NCBI RefSeq assembly: GCF_000060345.1
Contig: NC_008571.1
Coordinates: forward strand, 868,001 to 932,000
Direction: 5' to 3'
Length of the DNA stretch: 64,000 nt
Source of the DNA: Christiangramia forsetii KT0803
GTDB lineage: Bacteria; Bacteroidota; Bacteroidia; Flavobacteriales; Flavobacteriaceae
A program made the position numbers and the translations under genes. Of the stretch, positions 18,519 through 26,578 are shown one piece after another. The stretch's first letter is position 1. Every line of letters begins with the position of its first letter. Under the pieces are notes generated by a model, which was not told the origin of the DNA, ran no database searches, and saw only the letters and a list, made by a program, of their open reading frames with translations.

Positions 18519-19267
18519 TGGGAAGAATGACAGAAACCGTAAAGGTTCTCCTGATTATAAATGTAATTTTCTTTATTGGTAGCCAGCTAATTGGTGACGT
18601 GGCGTACGAATATTTCGCATTATGGTTCATTAAGAATCCAAACTTTGAATTCTGGCAGATTATCACCCATATGTTCATGCATGGTGGGTTTATGCATATT
18701 TTGTTTAATATGTATGCTTTGTGGGCCTTTGGTAGCCCCATTGAGCAAATGCTGGGTCAGAAGAGGTTTGTATTCTTTTACTTCTCAGCCGGTATAGGTG
18801 CAGCACTTTTGCATACTTTAGTTAATTATTATGCTTATCAAAAAGGATTTAACGGGCTGCTAGAATTAGGATGGACTCCACCTGAAATCATGAGTTTTGT
18901 GGAACAAGCCTATGCTTCTAATAGATTTAGGATCCCAGAGGGAATAGATGAAGGAACTTTGCGAGCTATGTTGGAAGCATTTTCTTCCCCGGCCGTAGGA
19001 GCATCTGGTGCTATTTATGGAATCCTGGTAGCATTTGGAATGATGTTTCCCAATGTAGAACTATTTCTGCTTTTTGTGCCAGTGCCAATTAAAGCCAAGT
19101 ATTTTATTCCCGGAATAATTGCCTTAGATTTGTTTTCAGGTTTCACCGGATATTCTTTATTTGGAGGCTCCATTGCTCATTTTGCGCACGTTGGAGGGGC
19201 TTTATTCGGCTTTATAATGATGTATTATTGGAAGAAGAATCAATTTAACGACAATCGCTGGTATTGA
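18518..19267 (+). CDS. Rhomboid intramembrane serine protease 1
   Basis: A protein of 249 residues with six predicted membrane helices. Catalytic Ser163 sits in GASGAIYG and His224 in AHFAHVGG, and the first helix pair carries the HGGFMHILFNM motif. About 50 soluble residues are inserted between helices (about 110-158, ELGWTPPEIMSFVEQAYAS), more than in minimal rhomboids. Rhomboids cut membrane proteins inside the bilayer; the substrate is unknown. The ATG shares one base with the mutL stop. Confidence 0.88.
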   Translation: MGRMTETVKVLLIINVIFFIGSQLIGDVAYEYFALWFIKNPNFEFWQIITHMFMHGGFMHILFNMYALWAFGSPIEQMLGQKRFVFFYFSAGIGAALLHTLVNYYAYQKGFNGLLELGWTPPEIMSFVEQAYASNRFRIPEGIDEGTLRAMLEAFSSPAVGASGAIYGILVAFGMMFPNVELFLLFVPVPIKAKYFIPGIIALDLFSGFTGYSLFGGSIAHFAHVGGALFGFIMMYYWKKNQFNDNRWY

Positions 19268-20166
19268 TGAGATCATCAGATAGAATTAGATATAAGATCC
19301 AGACCGCTACGGTCACAGAAAAGCTCATTGCTATTAATGTGCTGGTGTTTATATTGTTTTTTCTATTAAGAACCATTGCTTATCTCTTTCAGGTTCCTTC
19401 AGAATTTCTGGTTGAATGGTTTGTTTTCCCGAAAGAACCGATGGAATTTTTAATGAAGCCGTGGTCTATCATTACCTATTCATTTCTACATAGCGGGATC
19501 TGGCATATTTTATCGAACATGCTGATCTTATATTTCTCCGGAATTTATTTTTTGAATTACTTCTCTCCCAGAAGATTGCTTAATTATTATTTTTTAGGGG
19601 TGATCATTGGAGCTTTGGTTTATATGTTAAGCTATAACCTATTTCCTGCCTTCCAGGGCACCGGGCGTTCGTATCTTATGGGAGCTTCTGCGGGGGTTAT
19701 GGCTGTTTTGATAGGGATTGCTACTCATATACCAAATATGAGAGTACGGCTCATGATTATTGGAAATATAAAGTTCTGGTGGATCGCAGCTTTTTTACTG
19801 GTTTTGGATATTATTCAAATTCCCATGGGAAATGCGGGGGGTCACCTTGCTCACTTGGGAGGGGCAGCACTTGGGTATTTATATACCAATCAGCTTAAAA
19901 AAGGAAATGATATAGGGAAATGGTTTGAAAATATTATGGATTCTATAGCAGCACTTTTTAAGCCAAGGGAACGTAAAGCACGAATGAAAACAGTTCATCG
20001 CACAGGAAAGACTGCAAAAACAACACAAAAAACTAAAAGCAAGTTTGATAAGAACGAAAAGCAAAAACGGGTAGATGCTATTCTGGACAAGATTAGCAAA
20101 AGTGGTTATGAAAGTTTAAACAAAGAGGAAAAAGACTTTTTGTTTCAGGCCGGAAAAGAAGACTAA
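19264..20166 (+). CDS. Rhomboid intramembrane serine protease 2 with C-terminal cytosolic tail
   Basis: A protein of 300 residues. The rhomboid core has catalytic Ser142 in MGASAGVMA and His197 in GGHLAHLGG, and HSGIWHILSNM in the first loop. After the last helix, a basic low-complexity stretch (about 225-265) leads to a short helical module ending GYESLNKEEKDFLFQAGKED, which resembles the tail domain seen on other Bacteroidota rhomboids. It overlaps the first rhomboid gene by 4 bp. Two paralogous rhomboids side by side may act on different substrates or together. Confidence 0.87.
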   Translation: MMRSSDRIRYKIQTATVTEKLIAINVLVFILFFLLRTIAYLFQVPSEFLVEWFVFPKEPMEFLMKPWSIITYSFLHSGIWHILSNMLILYFSGIYFLNYFSPRRLLNYYFLGVIIGALVYMLSYNLFPAFQGTGRSYLMGASAGVMAVLIGIATHIPNMRVRLMIIGNIKFWWIAAFLLVLDIIQIPMGNAGGHLAHLGGAALGYLYTNQLKKGNDIGKWFENIMDSIAALFKPRERKARMKTVHRTGKTAKTTQKTKSKFDKNEKQKRVDAILDKISKSGYESLNKEEKDFLFQAGKED

Positions 20167-21201
20167 ATGAAGAAATTAGGACTCTTTGATAAATTCATAT
20201 TTATTCTGAATTCCCTTGCGGCAACAGCACTGCTTTTCTCTTATTTACTACCACTTATTCCCCCTAAGTCATTTCCATTACTTTCAGTGTTAAGCCTCGG
20301 AGTGCCGGTACTTATTATCCTCAATGCGTTATTTCTGGTTTACTGGGTTTTTAGAATGAAAAGGCAGGTTTTACTCTCATTAATTGTTCTCATTCTTGGA
20401 TATAACCATGTTACAAGTTTTGTAAAGTTTTCGGGAGCTGAATCTGATGGAGCAGATGTCTCAGACTTTTCATTAATGAGCTATAATGTAAGAATGTTCA
20501 ATGCTTATGAGTGGTCTGATAGAAAAGATATTCCTGAAAAGATTACCGGGTTTATAAAAGAAAATAATCCGGATATTCTGTGTGTTCAGGAGCATTATAT
20601 TGGAGCTGCGGCACTTTCTGAGGTCTATCCTTATGAATATATAAAACTGAAGGGAAAGAATGCAGAGTTTGGTTCTGCTATCTTTTCAAAGTATCCTATC
20701 ATTAACCAGGCTTCCCTGGATTTTCCTCACGACGGAAATAACAACGCGATTTTTACAGACCTTGTGATAGATAAAAAGGATACGGTACGCGTTTATAATG
20801 TTCATTTTCAGTCATTAAATATTAAACCGGGAATTGATGATCTTCAGAAAGAAGACTCAAAGAAGCTTCTGGGACGTATAGGGTATGGATTTTCCCTTCA
20901 GCAGGAGCAAGCTGAAATACTGTTAGCCGATATAAAAAAATCGCCTTACAGAACCATTATCGCCGGAGATTTTAATAATACAAGCTTTTCATATATCTAT
21001 GATTTGATAAAACAGGATGATAGATTTAATGATGCTTTTCTGGAAGCCGGCTCCGGTTTTGGGAAAAGCTTTAAGCTGAATTACTTTCCGTTACGTATTG
21101 ATTTTCTCTTGATAGAAAATAATATGAAAATTAATGAATTCAGGATATTGGATATCGACTATTCAGACCATTACCCGGTTTTAACCAAAATTGGGCTTTA
21201 A
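20167..21201 (+). CDS. Membrane-anchored endonuclease/exonuclease/phosphatase family protein
   Basis: A protein of 344 residues. Three hydrophobic helices (about 11-31, 37-58, 65-83) precede an EEP domain: FSLMSYNVRMFNAYEW, ILCVQEHYIGA with the metal Glu, RTIIAGDFNNTSFS, and the closing SDHYPVLTKI with catalytic Asp-His. The fold hydrolyses phosphodiesters in nucleic acids, lipids or nucleotides; which one is not readable. It begins on the base after the stop of the second rhomboid and is the last gene of the mutL operon. Its 3' end overlaps the convergent wbqC-like gene by 21 bp. Confidence 0.82.
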   Translation: MKKLGLFDKFIFILNSLAATALLFSYLLPLIPPKSFPLLSVLSLGVPVLIILNALFLVYWVFRMKRQVLLSLIVLILGYNHVTSFVKFSGAESDGADVSDFSLMSYNVRMFNAYEWSDRKDIPEKITGFIKENNPDILCVQEHYIGAAALSEVYPYEYIKLKGKNAEFGSAIFSKYPIINQASLDFPHDGNNNAIFTDLVIDKKDTVRVYNVHFQSLNIKPGIDDLQKEDSKKLLGRIGYGFSLQQEQAEILLADIKKSPYRTIIAGDFNNTSFSYIYDLIKQDDRFNDAFLEAGSGFGKSFKLNYFPLRIDFLLIENNMKINEFRILDIDYSDHYPVLTKIGL

Positions 21202-21831
21202 TTCCTGAGACTGTAGATAAGTTAGGGCGGTGTTTCCTTCATTAAAGATAAGGTCCAGGATAGAAAGGTTAGGCAGAAATCCTTCTTTAGACTCAAATAC
21301 CTGTGTATATGGTGTATTACTGAAACCCTTGTTGGATTTGGCATTTATCAAACTCCTTAAATCGGTTTGGTCTTTTGGTTTCAGAATAAATTCATCAGAC
21401 TTTTCAAAATTGAAGTCAATTTGAAGACAATCTGCCACAAACTCCATGCATTGATAATTTAGATCTAATAAATATTTGAATTCTTTGTGATAGATAGGAT
21501 ATAATTCATCTTCATAAAATTCGAAGAACGGAGAAGTTTGATAAGACGCTTTAAAGGCTCGCCAATGTTGCTTTTGCCATTCAAAATCATTTTCAATCTG
21601 GATATCCTTATATTTCTGATGCCCCTTATGACTTAAGCCTAACGAAGAACTATGTCTTATCGGGATGTTAAGTGTTAGTTTACCATTAGCATCATAGATA
21701 TACATCCTGTTCCTATAGGTCTGCTTTTGATAATTGTCCTCATTTTCAAAAAGGACCTTTTCAGCATTTACATAAGCGACCCATTGGCTAACAGGCCCAA
21801 AATAGGAAGGATGTAGTAAAACAGACTTCAT
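21181..21831 (-). CDS. WbqC-like family protein
   Basis: A protein of 216 residues with the WbqC pattern: an N-terminal SVLLHPSYFGPVSQWVAY, then DNYQKQTYRNRMYI and LTLNIPIRH. WbqC proteins occur in O-antigen and glycan loci and are thought to be acyl- or aminotransferases of sugar modification, with no firm biochemistry known to me. Here it lies 5 bp downstream of lepB on the same strand, a conserved flavobacterial order, and not in a glycan cluster. Confidence 0.78.
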   Translation of the reverse strand: MKSVLLHPSYFGPVSQWVAYVNAEKVLFENEDNYQKQTYRNRMYIYDANGKLTLNIPIRHSSSLGLSHKGHQKYKDIQIENDFEWQKQHWRAFKASYQTSPFFEFYEDELYPIYHKEFKYLLDLNYQCMEFVADCLQIDFNFEKSDEFILKPKDQTDLRSLINAKSNKGFSNTPYTQVFESKEGFLPNLSILDLIFNEGNTALTYLQSQELKPNFG

Positions 21832-21836
21832 AGATC

Positions 21837-23399
21837 TTAAGCTTCTCTACGTTTCTTAAAATATCTCCATCCGAAGAATATTACCAGTATAATTAGGAAA
21901 TAGGGCAGGAAGGACGTTGGTTCGCCATCACCTTTAACAGTGGTAAAAACCCTCTCCCATCTAATTTTATCAAATCCGCTGGCATTAGAATCCCAGCTCA
22001 ACCATATAAATACAGGTTTTCCTACGATGTGGTTTGCCGGAACATAGCCCCAGGTTCGGCTATCTTCTGAATTATTACGGTTGTCACCCATAAGCCAGTA
22101 ATAGTCCTGTTGGAAGGTGTAGCTGGTTATAGGCTGCCCATTTAATAAGACCTGGGTTCCATTAATTTTAAGTTTGTTAGTTACGCCAAATTCAGATCCT
22201 TCATAGGTTTCAATAATTTCCTTGTAGAAGGCCATACTTTCCGGAGTTATATCCACAGTAACACCTTGTTTAGGAATATAGATAGGGCCAAGATTGTCAT
22301 TATTCCAGTTGCGTTTTCCGTCATTTGGAAATAAACTCGCATTCTTAACACCTGCCGAATCTACATATCTTCTAATACTGGCAACATTTGGATGGTTTTT
22401 GAATCTCTCTAAAGTCTCTTCAGATAAAGATTGAATAAAAAATCCGTTATTTTCTAAATACCCAAAACCATCGGTGATATCGTAAAGTTTATAGAGATTA
22501 TATGGATCAAATCTATTCCCTTTTGTTTTACCTACATACGAGAATTGTGGTTTAGCTCGATCTGGAAGTTCCAGTTGTTTTCCATTTATATGAACATAAC
22601 CATTAATTACGGAAAGAGAGTCTCCGGGAACCCCTACAGCTCTTTTAACGTAATTAGATTTCTTGTCTATCGGTTTTGCATAGTGTTTTCCAGATCTGTC
22701 AAAGAATTTCCTAACGGTATCTACAGGCCAGTTGAAAACAACTATGTCATTACGTTCAACCTCTTCAAATCCCGGGAATCTTAAATATGGAATCTGAGGT
22801 TTGTTTAAGTAAGACTTTACTCCAAGAAAAGGAATGGTATCATGCACCATGGGAAATGCTACCGCTGTTTTTGGCACTCTGGCACCGTAATGAAATTTAC
22901 TTACAAAAAGAAAGTCCCCAACCAGTAAAGTTTTCTCCAGAGAGGAGGTTGGAATGGTAAAAGGCTGCATAAAGTACGTGTGTACAATAGTGGCTGCGAT
23001 TACTGCAAAAAGGATAGAACTTATCCATTCACCGGCTTCAGTTCTTGGTTTTAGATCCCTGTCTACGATATACGCATTCTCAGTAGCATAATTTACATAA
23101 TAAATGTAAAGACCAAGTGTGAGAATTACCCCAAAAGTTTCTGCGGTTGAATTACGTCCAAAACTCCGTATGGTTTCTACCCAAATAACCGGAATGATGA
23201 TCAGGTTTACAATGGGAATAAACATCAAAATAACCCACCACCATGGACGGTTAATGATCTGCATTAGAATCACCGCATTATAGACCGGTACGGCTGCTTC
23301 CCAGGCCTTTCTACCGGCTCGTTGATATAATTTCCAGGTCCCCAAAAAATGAACTACCTGAATAAGCAGGAAGAAAATAAACCATTCGGTAAAAGTCAT
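21837..23399 (-). CDS. lepB: Signal peptidase I, long Bacteroidota form
   Basis: A membrane protease of 520 residues that removes signal peptides of exported proteins. The first 120 residues hold membrane helices of a DUF5684-like domain, absent from Proteobacterial LepB. The S26 domain follows: FTIPTSSLEKTLLVGD with nucleophile Ser153, SNYVKRAVGVPGD with general base Lys252, and WLMGDNRNNSEDSRTWG near the C terminus. A long insertion (about 265-430) lies between the catalytic blocks, and a final helix near 495-512 anchors the C terminus. Located between wbqC-like and dapB on the minus strand. Confidence 0.92.
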   Translation of the reverse strand: MTFTEWFIFFLLIQVVHFLGTWKLYQRAGRKAWEAAVPVYNAVILMQIINRPWWWVILMFIPIVNLIIIPVIWVETIRSFGRNSTAETFGVILTLGLYIYYVNYATENAYIVDRDLKPRTEAGEWISSILFAVIAATIVHTYFMQPFTIPTSSLEKTLLVGDFLFVSKFHYGARVPKTAVAFPMVHDTIPFLGVKSYLNKPQIPYLRFPGFEEVERNDIVVFNWPVDTVRKFFDRSGKHYAKPIDKKSNYVKRAVGVPGDSLSVINGYVHINGKQLELPDRAKPQFSYVGKTKGNRFDPYNLYKLYDITDGFGYLENNGFFIQSLSEETLERFKNHPNVASIRRYVDSAGVKNASLFPNDGKRNWNNDNLGPIYIPKQGVTVDITPESMAFYKEIIETYEGSEFGVTNKLKINGTQVLLNGQPITSYTFQQDYYWLMGDNRNNSEDSRTWGYVPANHIVGKPVFIWLSWDSNASGFDKIRWERVFTTVKGDGEPTSFLPYFLIILVIFFGWRYFKKRREA

Positions 23400-23450
23400 A
23401 TTTAAAAGTCTTTATAGTATAAGGCTGGATACGCCTCTAAATGTTACATT

Positions 23451-24170
23451 TTAATTTTTAAAAAGATCTGAAAGTACATCTTTCATAGTGAAAATCCCAG
23501 TTTTGTCTTTGAGGTATTCAGCAGCTACAACCGCTCCAAGGGCAAATCCCTGTCTGGATTTAGCGGTATGGGTAATTTCAATTTTATCTATAGAAGATTC
23601 ATAGGTTACCGTGTGAGTCCCAGGAACATTCTCTTCTCTTTTAGCATGAATGGGAATTTCATCTTCATCAGCCTCATCAAGCTGCCATCCTTTTAACTTT
23701 GAATTCTGCTCAAGTATTTGCTGTGCCAGAGTGATGGCTGTGCCACTGGGCGAATCTAGTTTTTGTAAATGGTGTATCTCTTCAATATCAACCGAATAAT
23801 CTTCAAGCCCCTGCATCATTCCCGCAAGTTTTTGATTGAGTTCAAAGAACACATTCACACCTAAACTGAAATTAGACGCATAGATAAATGCTGAATCCTC
23901 TTTTTTACAAATTTCACGTGCTTTCGCGTAATCATCCAACCAACCCGTTGTTCCGCTCACTACAGGAATCGCATGTTTAAAACAGGTTGTGATATTCTTG
24001 AAAGCCGCTTTCGGGACACTAAAATCTATAGCGACATCAATTTCAAAATCATTTAAATCATGATTTTCAATATCGTCGTCAAGTTTGAAAACTATCTTAT
24101 GATCACGGTTTTTAGAAATTTCTTCTATTGTTTGCCCCATTCTGCCGTAACCTAAAAGCGCTATATTCAT
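23451..24170 (-). CDS. dapB: 4-hydroxy-tetrahydrodipicolinate reductase
   Basis: An enzyme of 239 residues that reduces the DapA product with NAD(P)H on the way to lysine and meso-diaminopimelate. The Rossmann motif is LGYGRMGQTI, the active site EIHHLQKLDSPSGTA, and SRQGFALGAVVAAEYL closes the domain. I start at ATG 24170: the longer frame from 24233 would put 21 unlikely residues before the Rossmann strand and overlap the DUF5683 gene, whose stop codon is 1 bp away. Middle gene of the ParA-ParB-DUF5683-DapB-LepB order. Confidence 0.92.
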   Translation of the reverse strand: MNIALLGYGRMGQTIEEISKNRDHKIVFKLDDDIENHDLNDFEIDVAIDFSVPKAAFKNITTCFKHAIPVVSGTTGWLDDYAKAREICKKEDSAFIYASNFSLGVNVFFELNQKLAGMMQGLEDYSVDIEEIHHLQKLDSPSGTAITLAQQILEQNSKLKGWQLDEADEDEIPIHAKREENVPGTHTVTYESSIDKIEITHTAKSRQGFALGAVVAAEYLKDKTGIFTMKDVLSDLFKN

Positions 24171-24171
24171 A

Positions 24172-24762
24172 CTAGAATCTGTAATTAAGAGTAAGTCCGT
24201 AATTTGTTTTTCCTGAAAAGGCATCATAATCAAGACCTGGTTTTACCGAAAGATCTTCATCAACATTAAATTGTCTCAAATGTGCTTCTACATTAGCGTC
24301 AATGATATTTAGGATGTAAACACCAACGGTAACCAGAATAGAGATTTCCTTATTTTTCTGAAAAAGCTCCTGCGCCCTGATCAACCCGTCTGTAGTAATT
24401 CTTTGTTTTCCATCAACTGTAAACTCATCCGGTCTTCCCGCCAACCTGTTTTTATAGGCATCCCGATATCTATCATAATCCTTATCATTTTTCAGGTAAA
24501 AATATACGCCCGTACCTAAACCCCCGTAAGCGATGGGAATTTTCCAGTAACTTCCATTATACGCCTGACCTAAACCCGGTAAAATTGCTGAATAAAAAGC
24601 AGCTTTTGCGGGAGCCAAAGCATTATAAGGTTCATAATCTTTTTCTTTCAATTCTTTTTTCGAAGCATTTTCAGAAGTGATCGCAAGCGAATCCTGTTGT
24701 GCGGAAGCTATTGAAAAGCTCACTAGAAAAATAGAAAGTAAAAATGTGACGCTATTCTTCAC
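24172..24762 (-). CDS. DUF5683 exported/membrane protein
   Basis: A protein of 196 residues with a signal peptide (MKNSVTFLLSIFLVSFSIASAQ). It continues with YNALAPAKAAFYSAILPGLG, then GSYWKIPIAYGGLGTGVYFYL, two short hydrophobic stretches usual for DUF5683. The family sits beside parAB and dapB in many Bacteroidota; no function is known to me. It overlaps the end of parB by 11 bp. Confidence 0.78.
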   Translation of the reverse strand: MKNSVTFLLSIFLVSFSIASAQQDSLAITSENASKKELKEKDYEPYNALAPAKAAFYSAILPGLGQAYNGSYWKIPIAYGGLGTGVYFYLKNDKDYDRYRDAYKNRLAGRPDEFTVDGKQRITTDGLIRAQELFQKNKEISILVTVGVYILNIIDANVEAHLRQFNVDEDLSVKPGLDYDAFSGKTNYGLTLNYRF

Positions 24763-25657
24763 CCCGAATTAGTTTTTTGATTCTTTCGAAATCTTCTTCG
24801 GAAGAAAATGGAATAGTTAATTTACCGCTACCTTTTTTAGTGACTTTCACATCAACCTTGGCTCCAAGATATTCAGTAAATTCTTTAATGCCTTTTTTAT
24901 AGGTTTTTGGAACGGCAGCTTTTTTTGAAATAGCTGAAGCCGGTTTCCCTTCAGCATTTAATTCACGAACCAATTGTTCTGTTTCTCTAACAGAAAGGGA
25001 TTTCTGAAGAATTTTTTCGTAAATCTCCAGTTGCTTCTGGGTATCGTTAATATTTATAAGCGTTCTACCATGTCCCATACTTAAAAAACCATCTCGCATT
25101 CCTGTTTGAATGATCGGATCAAGCTTTAAAAGTCTTAGGTAATTTGCAATCGTAGAACGGTTTTTTCCAATACGTTCACTTAACTGTTCCTGAGTTAGTT
25201 GAATTTCGTCTATTAAACGCTGATAGGACAAAGAGATCTCAATAGGATCAAGATCCTGTCTCTGGATATTTTCTACCAGAGCCATTTCTAAAGATTCCTG
25301 ATCGTTGGCAATCCTTATATAAGCCGGAATGCTATCTAAGCCAACAAGTTTAGAAGCTCTAAATCTTCTTTCACCAGAGACCAGCTGAAATTTACCAAAA
25401 TCCAGCTTTCTTACGGTAATTGGCTGGATCACACCTAATTCACGTATAGATGAAGCAAGTTCTTTTAATGAATCTTCGTTAAAACTGGTTCTTGGCTGAA
25501 ACGGATTTACTTCAATAGAAGACATTTCCAGTTCCACAATATGACCAACCAACTTGTCGGCATTTTTATCCTCAGCAGATTTTATATCATTATCGGGATC
25601 TTTCAGTAATGCTGAAAGTCCTCTTCCCAATGCTTGTTTTTTGGTAGCCTTAGCCAT
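24752..25657 (-). CDS. parB: Chromosome-partitioning protein ParB (Spo0J)
   Basis: A DNA-binding CTP switch of 301 residues that spreads from parS and directs origin segregation with ParA. Visible: VNPFQPRTSF, VRKLDFGKFQLVSGERRFRA (ParB N-domain, CTPase region), ENIQRQDLDPIE, the helix-turn-helix TQEQLSERIGKNRSTIANYL, and a C-terminal dimer domain rich in Lys (LGAKVDVKVTKKGSGKLTI). Starts 5 bp after parA ends. No convincing parS site was found in the window. Confidence 0.95.
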   Translation of the reverse strand: MAKATKKQALGRGLSALLKDPDNDIKSAEDKNADKLVGHIVELEMSSIEVNPFQPRTSFNEDSLKELASSIRELGVIQPITVRKLDFGKFQLVSGERRFRASKLVGLDSIPAYIRIANDQESLEMALVENIQRQDLDPIEISLSYQRLIDEIQLTQEQLSERIGKNRSTIANYLRLLKLDPIIQTGMRDGFLSMGHGRTLININDTQKQLEIYEKILQKSLSVRETEQLVRELNAEGKPASAISKKAAVPKTYKKGIKEFTEYLGAKVDVKVTKKGSGKLTIPFSSEEDFERIKKLIRGEE

Positions 25658-25662
25658 TTGTA

Positions 25663-26424
25663 TTAGTTTTTCTTGATAATTTCATGTGCCAGGCTTAAAT
25701 AATTGCTGGCTCCTTTGCTGGAAGCATCATAGTTAATAATGCTTTCTCCATAACTGGGCGCTTCACTTAAACGTACATTTCGCTGAATGATTGTTTCAAA
25801 AACCATTTCATCAAAATGTTTCTTAACTTCTTCTACCACCTGGTTGGAAAGTCTTAACCTTGAATCATACATCGTTAATAAAAGACCTTCAATATCCAGT
25901 TTGTTATTATGAATCTTTTGCACACTTTTTATGGTATTCAATAGTTTACCTAAACCTTCAAGAGCGAAATATTCACATTGAATTGGAATAATCACAGAAT
26001 CTGACGCAGTTAGTGCATTCAGTGTTAATAGCCCTAAAGAAGGAGCACAGTCAATTAAAATAAAATCATACAGATCTCTTAAGGGCTCAATGGCTTTCTT
26101 TAGCATCGATTCCCTGTTTTCCTGATCTACCAGTTCAATCTCAATAGCCACCAGGTCAATATGTGCAGGAATAATATCGAGATTTGGAGAGCTGGTTTTT
26201 TGTATAGCCTTTTCAGCTTTTATGGAGTGTTCCAGTAGTTGATAGGTGCCATTCTCTACCTCTTCAACGTCTATTCCCAGACCTGAAGTTGCATTGGCCT
26301 GAGGGTCGGCATCAATCAATAATATCTTTTTTTCCAGAACCCCAAGCGATGCTGCAAGGTTAACGGATGTTGTGGTTTTACCCACGCCTCCCTTTTGGTT
26401 GGCAATAGCAATGATTTTACCCAT
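25663..26424 (-). CDS. parA: Chromosome-partitioning ATPase ParA (Soj)
   Basis: A protein of 253 residues with a deviant Walker A motif KGGVGKTT (11-18), LLIDADPQANATSGLG and FILIDCAPSLGLLT (Walker B region). The short form without an N-terminal DNA-binding extension is the chromosomal type. First gene of the parA-parB-DUF5683-dapB-lepB-wbqC run on the minus strand, which links segregation, wall precursor and secretion genes, a conserved flavobacterial order. Confidence 0.95.
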   Translation of the reverse strand: MGKIIAIANQKGGVGKTTTSVNLAASLGVLEKKILLIDADPQANATSGLGIDVEEVENGTYQLLEHSIKAEKAIQKTSSPNLDIIPAHIDLVAIEIELVDQENRESMLKKAIEPLRDLYDFILIDCAPSLGLLTLNALTASDSVIIPIQCEYFALEGLGKLLNTIKSVQKIHNNKLDIEGLLLTMYDSRLRLSNQVVEEVKKHFDEMVFETIIQRNVRLSEAPSYGESIINYDASSKGASNYLSLAHEIIKKN

Positions 26425-26510
26425 TAAAAGTGTATGATTTTTGAAAGGTAAAAATACAATTTATTATAGGTTTAGAAAATGAAATTGTTAACAGGTTGAG
26501 AAGAACTTTT

Positions 26511-26553
26511 AAAGAAAAACCACCAGCAGAATCAGTTTCTGGTGGTGGTTTGT
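26511..26553 (-). terminator. Terminator of the M16 protease gene
   Basis: Read on the minus strand, arms CCACCAG and CTGGTGG enclose a short loop and run into TTTTTCTTT. It lies 3' of the M16 gene and ahead of parA. Confidence 0.75.
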
Positions 26554-26578
26554 TTATAAGTTTAAAAAATTAACGACT

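Noticed and set aside
23909-23927. A parS-like core TTTCACGTG near parAB
   Set aside because: Only the left half matches parS; the right half is CTTTC instead of AAACA, and it lies inside dapB coding sequence.
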